From the NCBI GenBank assembly GCA_964604165.1, contig CAZRYF010000012.1:1-64000 (forward strand): a DNA stretch of 64,000 nt, read 5' to 3'. Numbering within the stretch: the stretch's first letter is position 1; every line of letters begins with the position of its first letter. This document shows positions 1-7,804 of this stretch, in pieces. The DNA is from JAYZDK01 sp964604165 (GTDB lineage: Bacteria; Myxococcota_A; UBA796; CAJQPC01). A program made the translations under genes and the position numbers. A model generated the notes under the pieces. That model ran no database searches and was not told where the DNA came from. It saw nothing but the letters and a program-made list of their open reading frames with translations.

Positions 1-51
1 TTCAACCCCTGAACCGTCTCGGCGGCGACCTCTGCTACGCCCTACAGCCTC

Positions 52-1344
52 CTAGTTCCCCGGCCTCTGCCCAATTGCCTTCAAGGCCTCAGCCGCATGG
101 TCAGGGTCTACATAGAGTCGAGAGATACGGCGCTCGTCCTGGTACCGCTCAAAAACGGCCGTGGCTTCCTCCAGGCGCACCACCGGATGGGCCGCGGTGG
201 GAGAGTCGTCCACCACGTAAATCGGCGGTGCAGCCTCCCGCTTCTGACCGAAGACCGAGTACCGGGAAAACTTGCCTGTGGATCCGGCTGAAAGGAAATC
301 GATGCCGGCGTTCTCAAGGCGCTGGGCTGCCCAGCTAAGGTCCACCTCCTGGGGCGTACCATGCAGCTCCAGCACCCGCTTCCAGGGCTGGCGCTCCACC
401 ACGGCGCTGGCCCAGCGGTTCGCGCTTTGGCGCAGGTGGGACTTGAGCTGCACGTCGTCCACTTGCCGATAGGCCTCCACATCCGCGGGAATGGCGTAGT
501 CGCAGTCCTCCCCTTGAAAGTAGCGCTTGAGCATTTCCTCAAAAACCACACTCTTGTGGTGGAAATACACCATCACAAACATGTGGTAGCGGGCCACCAT
601 GAAGTCATCGAACGCATAAAGGGAGCGGCGCTGCACAGCCAGCGACGCCACATTCTCCACAATGTGCAAGGTCAGGTTGGACAAGAGCCAATGCACATCG
701 ATCTGTCCATAGCGGGCCCCCGAAAAGTACGAGTCCCGCACCAGGTAATCCAAGCGATCCACATCCAGCTCAGAGGAGACCAACTGGGACAGCACCTGCC
801 GTACATCCAGTCCCCCGTCCATAAAGAAATCATCCTCCACGACCACGTCCCGGGAGATGAGTGCAGCCACGTGCAAGGCCGTGAAGGGCTGGGAGTCATC
901 GATCCGCTGGGCCAAGTCGGAGCGGGTCAGAATGGCGATTGTGTAGTCCTCATGGGAGGCTCGGCGCTCCTCCTGGGTCCGGTAGACAGTGATTCCCAGG
1001 TCCGAGAGCGGCGGCATCGCGAACTCCGTACAGTGGGAAAAGGGGGCATGGCCCAGGTCGTGAAGCAGCCCCGCCAGGCGCACGCAGCGCCTGTAGACGG
1101 CCCGCCTCTCCCCGGAGGTGAATTCATGATGGGCGAAGGCTGCATCAAAGGCCCGACCCGCCAGGTGCATCACCCCCACCGCGTGGATGTAGCGGGAATG
1201 GACGGCGCCTGGAAAGGGCAGCTCGGAAAACCCCATCTGCTTGATTCCGCGAAGGCGCTGCACAAATGGGTGATCAAGAATGGACACCTCTGGAGGATCC
1301 ACCACAATGGCGCCGTGAATGGGGTCTCGAACCTCCAACGACAT
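52..1344 (-). CDS. HD-superfamily phosphohydrolase (YdhJ/SAMHD1-like)
   Basis: A 430-residue protein with the signature of bacterial HD-domain dNTP triphosphohydrolase-like enzymes. Visible residues: the HSRYIH motif (about 49-54), the metal-binding pair LLHDLGH (His95-Asp96), a downstream HED (131-133), and the ELDVDRLDY segment (192-200) that supplies the last metal-ligand Asp. The opening EVRDPIHG is also typical. The family hydrolyses phosphate esters, some members acting on dNTPs; the substrate here cannot be read from sequence. No signal peptide, so cytosolic. It follows the lipoprotein gene at 1357 by 12 bases on the same strand. The first 51 bases of the window, beyond its stop, hold no gene I can support. 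Confidence 0.9.
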   Translation of the reverse strand: MSLEVRDPIHGAIVVDPPEVSILDHPFVQRLRGIKQMGFSELPFPGAVHSRYIHAVGVMHLAGRAFDAAFAHHEFTSGERRAVYRRCVRLAGLLHDLGHAPFSHCTEFAMPPLSDLGITVYRTQEERRASHEDYTIAILTRSDLAQRIDDSQPFTALHVAALISRDVVVEDDFFMDGGLDVRQVLSQLVSSELDVDRLDYLVRDSYFSGARYGQIDVHWLLSNLTLHIVENVASLAVQRRSLYAFDDFMVARYHMFVMVYFHHKSVVFEEMLKRYFQGEDCDYAIPADVEAYRQVDDVQLKSHLRQSANRWASAVVERQPWKRVLELHGTPQEVDLSWAAQRLENAGIDFLSAGSTGKFSRYSVFGQKREAAPPIYVVDDSPTAAHPVVRLEEATAVFERYQDERRISRLYVDPDHAAEALKAIGQRPGN

Positions 1345-1356
1345 GCGCAGGGTCCC

Positions 1357-2136
1357 TTAGTTTCCGAGTCCCTGGTCTTCCGAAGCATCCAGCAGAAAGT
1401 CCACGGGTACGCCCTCCTCCACCTCGTAGCGGGTCGCGGTGAAGCTCCGTGAGTCCTCGCAGTCGCTGCTTACCTCGAGCTCACACTCCTGGCCTTCGCA
1501 GTCCGGCGCATCCCGACGGTTACTGGCTGCCTCGACCACCGGGCCGCTCTCGCCCCCGCCACGATTGACCGTCATGTAGTCCCCCGCCGGAACCTGGCCG
1601 CTGCTCAAGCCCACCTGCTCCCCCCATGCATCGGACTCCCGCCAAAACTCCCAATCGCTCGTATCCAGGTCCATGGAGCCGCTTCCGCGCTTCTTTTCTA
1701 CGTTCATCTTCACCTTGGTCGTAGAGCTCCAATTCCACTGGTGTTCAAAAACATACCCGCTCTGGTGTGAAGACAAGCCAGTGCCGTCCTCACTGTGTTC
1801 CCAGGTGAACACCCACCGCCCACTCTCCTGGGTGCCTTGCAACACCCGATCCTCGAGCACCAGGGCCCAGCCACCGCTCTCGTTTTCCAGCACCTGGCCA
1901 AAGAAGACCTCCGACGACGCGTCCCGGGTCTCCTCTGTGGTCCAAGCCTCCGAGGCCTCCCCTTCCAACACATTCAGGAAGTTGTGGTTGTCGACCGTGG
2001 TTTCACACTCGATCCCTTCCGAAGCCTCCACCTGGAACAACCAGACCCCCGTGGGGTCTCCACCACAACCCACGAGAAAGACGAAGCCCAGCCAGGGCTT
2101 GCCGCTCCTCCAACGCTGGACACCCGCACGGTGCAT
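1357..2136 (-). CDS. Hypothetical lipoprotein
   Basis: A 259-residue protein that begins with a basic stretch, a hydrophobic run (GFVFLV) and a lipobox-like VGC, so it is probably processed and lipid-anchored. The mature part is acidic and rich in Trp, Ser, Thr and Gly, with repeated beta-type segments (for example WALVLEDRVLQG and GRWVFTWEHS). This resembles the small lipocalin-like or META-type lipoproteins of myxobacteria, but no family motif can be named. The start at 2136 has only a weak ribosome site (AGGA). It lies 44 bases after the EF-hand gene and 12 bases before the HD hydrolase, so co-transcription is likely. Confidence 0.6.
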   Translation of the reverse strand: MHRAGVQRWRSGKPWLGFVFLVGCGGDPTGVWLFQVEASEGIECETTVDNHNFLNVLEGEASEAWTTEETRDASSEVFFGQVLENESGGWALVLEDRVLQGTQESGRWVFTWEHSEDGTGLSSHQSGYVFEHQWNWSSTTKVKMNVEKKRGSGSMDLDTSDWEFWRESDAWGEQVGLSSGQVPAGDYMTVNRGGGESGPVVEAASNRRDAPDCEGQECELEVSSDCEDSRSFTATRYEVEEGVPVDFLLDASEDQGLGN

Positions 2137-2180
2137 AGCTGAATCCTACGTGTCCACCGGGACCGCTGTCAAACCACCCT

Positions 2181-2432
2181 TCATCGCTTTGTGGGACCCT
2201 TGGGGACTCCGATCTCCCAACGATCCAGGTCTGCCCGAAGCTCCTCGGCATCCAGGCTTCCATCCCGGTTTGTGTCCAGGTCCCTGTGCAGCAAGGGGGC
2301 GTTGACGCTGGCAAGCTCCTGTACAGAGAGTCCCCCTGATCCATCTGAGTCCAGGGCCTCCAAGAGCTCCTGGGCAGGATCAGGCAGACCTTTCGGGCAA
2401 GCCATCAACAGGCAGACCCAGCACCCTCTCAT
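2181..2432 (-). CDS. EF-hand calcium-binding lipoprotein
   Basis: A small protein of 83 residues when started at the ATG whose A overlaps the sulfatase stop (ATGA, 2429-2432). This start gives a short hydrophobic leader ending LLMAC, a lipobox. The mature part has two classic 12-residue EF-hand loops, DSDGSGGLSVQE and DTNRDGSLDAEE, with Asp at positions 1 and 3 (Asn in the second) and Glu at position 12. Binding of two Ca2+ ions is therefore expected. Translational coupling to the sulfatase, an enzyme class that usually binds Ca2+, suggests a shared job at the cell surface, but that is inference. A start 27 bases upstream is possible but spoils the signal peptide. Confidence 0.75.
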   Translation of the reverse strand: MRGCWVCLLMACPKGLPDPAQELLEALDSDGSGGLSVQELASVNAPLLHRDLDTNRDGSLDAEELRADLDRWEIGVPKGPTKR

Positions 2433-3841
2433 CGAACCTCCCCTCCATCGGGCGCCCAATATCCTTGCTCCCGCAGCGCACGCCGCATCTTTGGACGGGC
2501 CGCTTCCGGCCCATGTCGCACCTCAGCGGCCCGCCCCAGCTCGGTGGGCCAATGGGCCACTTCTCGCCGAAGCTCCTCCACCACTTGCGGGTGATCCCGC
2601 GCCACGTCCATGCCCACTCCGCCCTCGTAGAGCTGCCACTGCATCCGCCGGTCAGACGCTCGCAAGCGATGGGGGTCCTTCCAGCCCCGCAGCTCCCATT
2701 GGTTCGACCGCACCCAGTAGCAGCAGATGGATGCAGCCCGAACGCGCTCTTCTTGCCCCGGTTCTTCCTTGTTCCTGCCAAGCGCCAGAACGAATCCTTC
2801 CCCTTCCACACCCGCTGGTTGCACTGCCCCCACAGACGAGAGGACCGAAGGCAGCACATCAGAGAGACTGACCATCCCCCCCCACCGCGCCGGAGCGCCT
2901 CCGGTGGGTGTCTTGACCACCAGAGGCACATGGAAGACCTCATCCCCCACCTCGGTGTCGTGGCCGAACCGCTCACCCTCCCCCAGGGCCTCCCCGTGAT
3001 CGGAAAGCACCACCACCAGGGCGTCGTCCAGAACGCTCCGTTCTTCCAGCCCCTTCAGCAATCGGCCCAGCTGGTAGTCCGCGCCGCGCACCGCGCTGTC
3101 GTAATGAGCGCGAATGTGAGTGAGATCCCGATCCGTCAGCCCCTGCTCCCTGAGGACCCTTACCTCCCCCATGCCCTGGTTCAGCACGGGCATGCAGGCC
3201 CGGTTCGGTGACCCCATGGAGCAAGGACCGCCGCTTGGCCCAGCGTGAAGAGCACCGCGGTAGTCCGGGTCAAACATCTCAGACATGGGAGCCGGCGCCG
3301 TATACGGCACATGGGCGTCGTACCCGTGCACGAACAAAAAAACGGGGCGCGCTTCGTCCTTCCGCTCATCCAGCCAGTGAAGCGCCCGGATGACCGCAGG
3401 GGTCATGGACTCGATTCCCTCGTCATGGCGCCAGGCTCCAAATCCCCGAGACAATCCAGTGCTTGAATGAAGGTGGGGCCCGGAAGCAAAGCCCGCTGTG
3501 TCATAGCCATAGGCGGACAATGCCTGGGCCAGGGTAGCGTGGCCCGGGTCCACAGAGGAGGTCGTAAACCCGACCCCGTGCTCCAGGGGACCCCGACCGG
3601 TGAAGAGGCTGGCATAGGCGGGAAGGCTCCAGGCTGCATCCGTGTAGGCCTGGGTGAAGGTCGTCGCCCCCGAAAGCGAGGCAAACTGGTCCAAGTGGGG
3701 CGTGGTCTCTCGCTCGTACCCGGACAGCCCGGTTCGATCCCAACGCACTGTGTCCAGCGCCACAATCACGATGTCCGGTAGGCGACCGCCAGGTCCGGCA
3801 CCACAGGACCACCACAACCCCAGCCAACACAAGAAGAACAT
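2429..3841 (-). CDS. Sulfatase-fold hydrolase (alkaline phosphatase superfamily)
   Basis: A 470-residue protein with a short hydrophobic leader (an SCGAG segment near residue 12 could be a poor lipobox) and a sulfatase domain. Metal ligands are visible: Asp30 in VALDT, the SDHG pair (Asp281-His282) and histidines in FVHGYDAH (172-177). The nucleophile region reads S72-L-P-A-Y-A-S-L-F-T-G. This matches the C/S-x-P-x-R motif except that the conserved Arg is Tyr76. The residue normally converted to formylglycine is thus Ser and the motif is imperfect, so the enzyme may be a phosphodi- or monoesterase rather than a true sulfatase. It heads a minus-strand unit and is divergent from the methylene-THF reductase gene. 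Confidence 0.85.
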   Translation of the reverse strand: MFFLCWLGLWWSCGAGPGGRLPDIVIVALDTVRWDRTGLSGYERETTPHLDQFASLSGATTFTQAYTDAAWSLPAYASLFTGRGPLEHGVGFTTSSVDPGHATLAQALSAYGYDTAGFASGPHLHSSTGLSRGFGAWRHDEGIESMTPAVIRALHWLDERKDEARPVFLFVHGYDAHVPYTAPAPMSEMFDPDYRGALHAGPSGGPCSMGSPNRACMPVLNQGMGEVRVLREQGLTDRDLTHIRAHYDSAVRGADYQLGRLLKGLEERSVLDDALVVVLSDHGEALGEGERFGHDTEVGDEVFHVPLVVKTPTGGAPARWGGMVSLSDVLPSVLSSVGAVQPAGVEGEGFVLALGRNKEEPGQEERVRAASICCYWVRSNQWELRGWKDPHRLRASDRRMQWQLYEGGVGMDVARDHPQVVEELRREVAHWPTELGRAAEVRHGPEAARPKMRRALREQGYWAPDGGEVR

Positions 3842-3851
3842 TCACACACCC

Positions 3852-3912
3852 CGAGGGGGAGACCCCTCGCGCGAAAGTGTACCCGGGGCTATGGTTTGCC
3901 GGCGAAACGCCG
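3852..3912. promoter_or_regulatory. Two hairpins in a divergent leader
   Basis: Between the sulfatase start (3841) and the reductase start (3929) lie two perfect inverted repeats. One spans 3852-3869 with 7-base arms (CGAGGGG / CCCCTCG) and a GAGA tetraloop. The other spans 3900-3912 with arms CGGCG / CGCCG and an AAA loop. They could act on the mRNA leader of the reductase or as protein sites. No known riboswitch pattern is recognised. Confidence 0.35.
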
Positions 3913-3928
3913 CACAATGGAGTGGCAA

Positions 3929-5818
3929 ATGCCAGAGAATCTGCGAGATGTATTGGGGACGCGGGTCGTGGTGCTTGATGGCGCCATTGGCACAGAAATC
4001 TACAGCCGCGGAGTGTTCATCAACCGGAGCTATGATGAGCTCAACCTGGAAAACCCGGACCTGGTCCAAGCGGTACATGCCGACTACGTCGCGGCAGGGG
4101 CAGAGATTCTCACGACGAACACCTTTGGCGCCAACCGGATTCGCCTGACAGCCTTCGGCTTGGAGGACAAGACCCAGGACATGGTGGCAGCTGGAGTCAG
4201 GCTCGCGCGGCGCGCAGCCGGGAAAAGGGTCTGGGTCGGAGGGTCCATCGGGCCCACCGGTGCCAGGCTCTCCCCTCTGGGCCAGCTCTCCCCGGGACAA
4301 GCATCCAGCGCCTTCAAGGAGCAGGCAGAAGTCCTCGCGGAAGAGGGAGTAGACCTGTTCATCCTGGAGACCTTCACCAACACGAAAGAGCTTTGGCAGG
4401 CCTTTCGAGCGGCTCGGCGAGTCAGTCCCGACCTGCCCATACTCGCCTGCCTCTCCTTTCATTACGACCTGGAAGGCTCCCGACTGCAAGGGCCGGATCC
4501 GGCAGAAGCCGCCCGCACGATTGCGGGCTGGGGTGCAGATGCCCTGGGTGTGAACTGCAGCAACGGACCCAAGGCGGCCTTGGAGGTGCTGGAGGCGATG
4601 GCAACCGTCACTGACCTCCCTCTCGCAGCCCAACCCAACGCCGGACTTCCCCAGGAAGTGGAAGGCCGCACCCTCTACATGGCTGGCCCCGAATACATGG
4701 CCGAATACGCCCGGCGCTTTGTGCAGAAGGGCGCCACCCTCGTGGGAGGGTGCTGCGGCACCTCCCCCGCCACCATTCGGGAGATCCGCTCGTTTGTGCG
4801 GTCCGTCTCTCCCGTGGCGCGGAGTGAGCCAGCCGCCTCCGAAGAGCGGATCCCTGTCGAACAATCGCTCGCTCCTGTCCCGGCGAAAGAGCGCAGCGCC
4901 TTTGCGGAAAAGCTCCTTTCAGGCGAATTCTGCGTGTCCGTTGAGCTGGATCCCCCCCGGGGTCTGGACCCGGAGCGCTCCCTTCGAGGCGCCGCCTATC
5001 TCAAGGAGCAGGGGATCGACGTCATCAACATCGCCGATGGGCCCAGGGCCATTGCGCGCATGGGCCCATCGGCCCTGGCCCAGCTGGCGAAGGCCCGGTG
5101 TGAGATGGAGTCGGTGATCCACTTTTGCTGCCGAGATCGGAACCTCCTCGGCATGCAAATGGACCTTCTCGGGGCCCATGCCCTGGGACACCACAACATC
5201 CTGGCGGTCACAGGCGACCCTCCGAAGATGGGCACCTACCCCAACGCCACCGCTGTCTTCGACATTGATGCCATTGGCCTGCTCACCTTCATCCAGATGC
5301 TGAACCGAGGGCTCGACTTCTCGGGAAATCCCCTGGAAGGCCAGACCTCCTTCTTCGTGGGGGCAGGCTGCAATCCGGGCCACGTGGACCTGGACTACGA
5401 GGTGGACCGCTTCCACCGCAAGGTGGATGCAGGTGCCGAGTTCTTCTTTTCCCAGCCGGTCTACGACCCGGATCTGCTGCACCGCTTTTTGGACCGGACC
5501 AAGGACGCATCCACGGTCCCCTTTCTCGTAGGCGTCCTTCCCCTTGCAAGCCACAAGAACGCTGAGTTCCTCCACAACGAGGTACCCGGGATGCAGGTCC
5601 CCCAGGCCGTGCGCGACCGCATGGCCCAGGCGGGCAGCCGAGAAGACCAACGGAAGGTGGGCATCACCGTCGCCCGGGAGTGCCTTGCAGAAGCTGCCGC
5701 CCACCCACGGATCAGCGGCACCTACATCTACCCGCCCTTTGGGAGCTACAAGGCGGTGACTCGAATCCTCTCGGTGCTGGAGGAGTTCGCCCACCTGCAA
5801 GAGGCCGATGGGATCTGA
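3929..5818 (+). CDS. Bifunctional homocysteine S-methyltransferase / 5,10-methylene-THF reductase
   Basis: A 629-residue fusion of the YitJ type. Residues 1 to about 290 form a homocysteine methyltransferase barrel, with DGAIGTE near the start and the zinc ligands VNCSNGP and GGCCGTSP. From about residue 330 there is a MetF-type flavoprotein domain (SVELDPPRG, then VTGDPPK and the FFSQPVYD segment). Together they reduce methylene-THF and pass a methyl group towards methionine. The chosen ATG at 3929 has GGAG five bases upstream; an ATG at 3917 and a TTG at 3896 are in frame but lack a ribosome site. The next gene overlaps its end by 11 bases. The window also encodes glycine cleavage and FolD, other steps in the folate one-carbon pool. 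Confidence 0.93.
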   Translation: MPENLRDVLGTRVVVLDGAIGTEIYSRGVFINRSYDELNLENPDLVQAVHADYVAAGAEILTTNTFGANRIRLTAFGLEDKTQDMVAAGVRLARRAAGKRVWVGGSIGPTGARLSPLGQLSPGQASSAFKEQAEVLAEEGVDLFILETFTNTKELWQAFRAARRVSPDLPILACLSFHYDLEGSRLQGPDPAEAARTIAGWGADALGVNCSNGPKAALEVLEAMATVTDLPLAAQPNAGLPQEVEGRTLYMAGPEYMAEYARRFVQKGATLVGGCCGTSPATIREIRSFVRSVSPVARSEPAASEERIPVEQSLAPVPAKERSAFAEKLLSGEFCVSVELDPPRGLDPERSLRGAAYLKEQGIDVINIADGPRAIARMGPSALAQLAKARCEMESVIHFCCRDRNLLGMQMDLLGAHALGHHNILAVTGDPPKMGTYPNATAVFDIDAIGLLTFIQMLNRGLDFSGNPLEGQTSFFVGAGCNPGHVDLDYEVDRFHRKVDAGAEFFFSQPVYDPDLLHRFLDRTKDASTVPFLVGVLPLASHKNAEFLHNEVPGMQVPQAVRDRMAQAGSREDQRKVGITVARECLAEAAAHPRISGTYIYPPFGSYKAVTRILSVLEEFAHLQEADGI

Positions 5819-6281
5819 CAGCACCCCCACCCGGCGGCATGTGCTCCGCCTGGGGTTCTTCACGGCCCTCGGCCTTGGCATGGTGGGGCTGCCTCCCCTC
5901 TTTCTCTCCAAGGAGGGAGACATCTTGAAGGCAGCACTCGGCCGCCTCTATCCGCCCCCCCCGGAAGAGGATCCTCCCCTCCAGTCTGCCGCAGTGGAGG
6001 CAACCCTCGCCTACCTTGCGCAGGTGCCACCACGCCAGCTGTGGCAAGTGCGGGGGTTGTTGCGGTTCGTGGAGTGGGATCCCCTTCTTGGACAGGGGGG
6101 TCGGTTCAGTCGCTTGTCTGCAGAAGCTCAGGACACATGGCTGCAACGCCAGGCCAGGTCTTCCATGGCCATGAGACGCCAGGTGTTCGCCGCCCTGAAG
6201 ATGCTTGGCGCCATGGGTGCGTGGCAGCTGGACAAGCGCTGGCCAGCCATCGGCTATCCGGGTCCCATGGTGGAGCGCTGA
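5808..6281 (+). CDS. Tat-exported small subunit of a GMC-type dehydrogenase (gluconate 2-dehydrogenase subunit 3-like)
   Basis: A 157-residue protein opening with a twin-arginine leader (TRRHVLRLGFF then a hydrophobic stretch), so it should be exported folded. The rest is helical and ends with KRWPAIGYPGP, the typical tail of the gluconate 2-dehydrogenase subunit 3 family, which partners a flavoprotein large subunit. The start lies inside the end of the reductase gene (11-base overlap). Its stop overlaps the next ATG by one base (TGATG), so the two dehydrogenase subunits are translationally coupled. The large subunit has no leader of its own, so it may be carried out by this Tat partner. Confidence 0.85.
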   Translation: MGSDSTPTRRHVLRLGFFTALGLGMVGLPPLFLSKEGDILKAALGRLYPPPPEEDPPLQSAAVEATLAYLAQVPPRQLWQVRGLLRFVEWDPLLGQGGRFSRLSAEAQDTWLQRQARSSMAMRRQVFAALKMLGAMGAWQLDKRWPAIGYPGPMVER

Positions 6282-7795
6282 TGAAGGCCCCTGGGTACCA
6301 CGCGCCAAACGCTCCGACCCACCTTGGCTGCGATGTGGTGGTAGTGGGGAGCGGTGCTGGCGGCTCCGCAGCTGCTGCGCAGCTTTCCGGTGCGGGTCTG
6401 GACGTCATCGTCCTGGAGATGGGTGAGCGCTCCCTGCCCTCGGACTTCACCCAGCGAGAGGAGGAGATGATCCCCCGCCTGTTCCAGGATGCAGGCGCCC
6501 GAACCACCACAGACGGCGCGATCACCGTGCTCCAGGGCAAGGGCGTCGGAGGCAGCACGCTCCACAACCTGAACCTGTGCAAACGAGTTCCGGACGCGCT
6601 CCTGAATCGCTGGGCCGAAGAGTCTGGACTGGCGGAGTTGCCAGACCAGCTCGCCGGCGCCTACGACACCATGGAAGCCACCCTCGGCGTGCACCCGGTG
6701 CCCCTCGAGAAGATGAACGAGAACAACCGGCTCTTTCAGGAAGGCTGCGCCGCCCTGGACTGGAACGCTGGCCCCCTCCAACACAACCGACAGGGCTGCA
6801 TCGGGTCCGGGTTCTGCGAGTTGGGATGCGCCTACGACGCCAAAATGAACGCGGCTCGCGTGCTTTTGCCCGCCGCGGTGGCCAGTGGCGCCCGGGTTCT
6901 TTCCCAGGTGCGAGCTTGCCAGATCCGACACCGCTTTGGACGCGCCATCGGCGTCCAGGGCAAAAACAAGGCTGGGTTCCCCGTGCGTATCGATGCACGG
7001 GCTGTGGTCTTGGCCGCCTCTGCTACCGGCTCGGCGGCCCTTCTTCTCGCTTCAGGGCTGCAAGATCGCCATCGACAAGTGGGAGCCGGACTTCACCTTC
7101 ACCCTGGCGCCAGCGTGGGCGCCTGGTTCGGCCGCCCCGTGCGAGGCTGGGAGGGTATTCCCCAGAGTTGGGAGTGCACGGAGTTCCTGGACCCCGTGGA
7201 TTCAGCAAAGAGATGTTGGCTGCTACCGGTCTTTGGCCACCCGGTAGGGGCGGCCTCGTCCCTTCCGGGATTTGGCGCCGAACACAACAAGTGGATGTCT
7301 CGCTACACCCACATGGCTGCTGCCAGCGCCATGTTGCATGATCATTCCACCGGTCGAGTTCTCGCCACCAGGGACGGAACCCCCCGCATTCGCTACCGCC
7401 TGTCCCAGGAGGATGCCCACCACCTCTCCCGGGGGGTCGCCGCGGCAGCGGAGATTCTCCTGGCCGCCGGAGCAAAAGAAGTCCTGATGCCCCAAGACAA
7501 CGGCCTGGTAGTGACCCGTCCCTCTGAAGCTCGGGCAGCCGCGGACCTCCCCATTCGCTCCCACGCACCTACTCTGGTGGCTGTGCATCCCATGGGGGGC
7601 TTGTGCATGGGTGTCAATCCGCGCCGATCCGCCACGGATCCCTCCGGACGGCTTCACTGTGCCAAAGGGGTTTGGGTGGCAGACGGGTCTCTTGTACCCA
7701 CCAGCACCGGCGGCCCTCCTCAGCTCACCATCTACGCCCTGGGTCACATGGTGGGTCGGGCTTGTGCCCAGGAATTGGGGGGAAAACTCGCGTAG
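6281..7795 (+). CDS. GMC-family FAD-dependent oxidoreductase
   Basis: A 504-residue flavoprotein. It has the FAD-binding dinucleotide fold VVVVGSGAGGSAAAA (about residues 17-31), the GKGVGGSTLHN motif near 90 and a C-terminal GMC signature (HPMGGLCMG, then WVADGSLVPTSTGG). GMC enzymes oxidise alcohols or sugars. A Cys-rich loop, GCIGSGFCELGC, resembles those in membrane-linked dehydrogenases of this group. It starts at the ATG overlapping the small-subunit stop; upstream in-frame codons belong to that gene. With the Tat-type partner it probably works in the periplasm, feeding electrons to a carrier not encoded here. The substrate is unknown. Confidence 0.9.
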   Translation: MKAPGYHAPNAPTHLGCDVVVVGSGAGGSAAAAQLSGAGLDVIVLEMGERSLPSDFTQREEEMIPRLFQDAGARTTTDGAITVLQGKGVGGSTLHNLNLCKRVPDALLNRWAEESGLAELPDQLAGAYDTMEATLGVHPVPLEKMNENNRLFQEGCAALDWNAGPLQHNRQGCIGSGFCELGCAYDAKMNAARVLLPAAVASGARVLSQVRACQIRHRFGRAIGVQGKNKAGFPVRIDARAVVLAASATGSAALLLASGLQDRHRQVGAGLHLHPGASVGAWFGRPVRGWEGIPQSWECTEFLDPVDSAKRCWLLPVFGHPVGAASSLPGFGAEHNKWMSRYTHMAAASAMLHDHSTGRVLATRDGTPRIRYRLSQEDAHHLSRGVAAAAEILLAAGAKEVLMPQDNGLVVTRPSEARAAADLPIRSHAPTLVAVHPMGGLCMGVNPRRSATDPSGRLHCAKGVWVADGSLVPTSTGGPPQLTIYALGHMVGRACAQELGGKLA

Positions 7796-7804
7796 TATCC
7801 TTCG

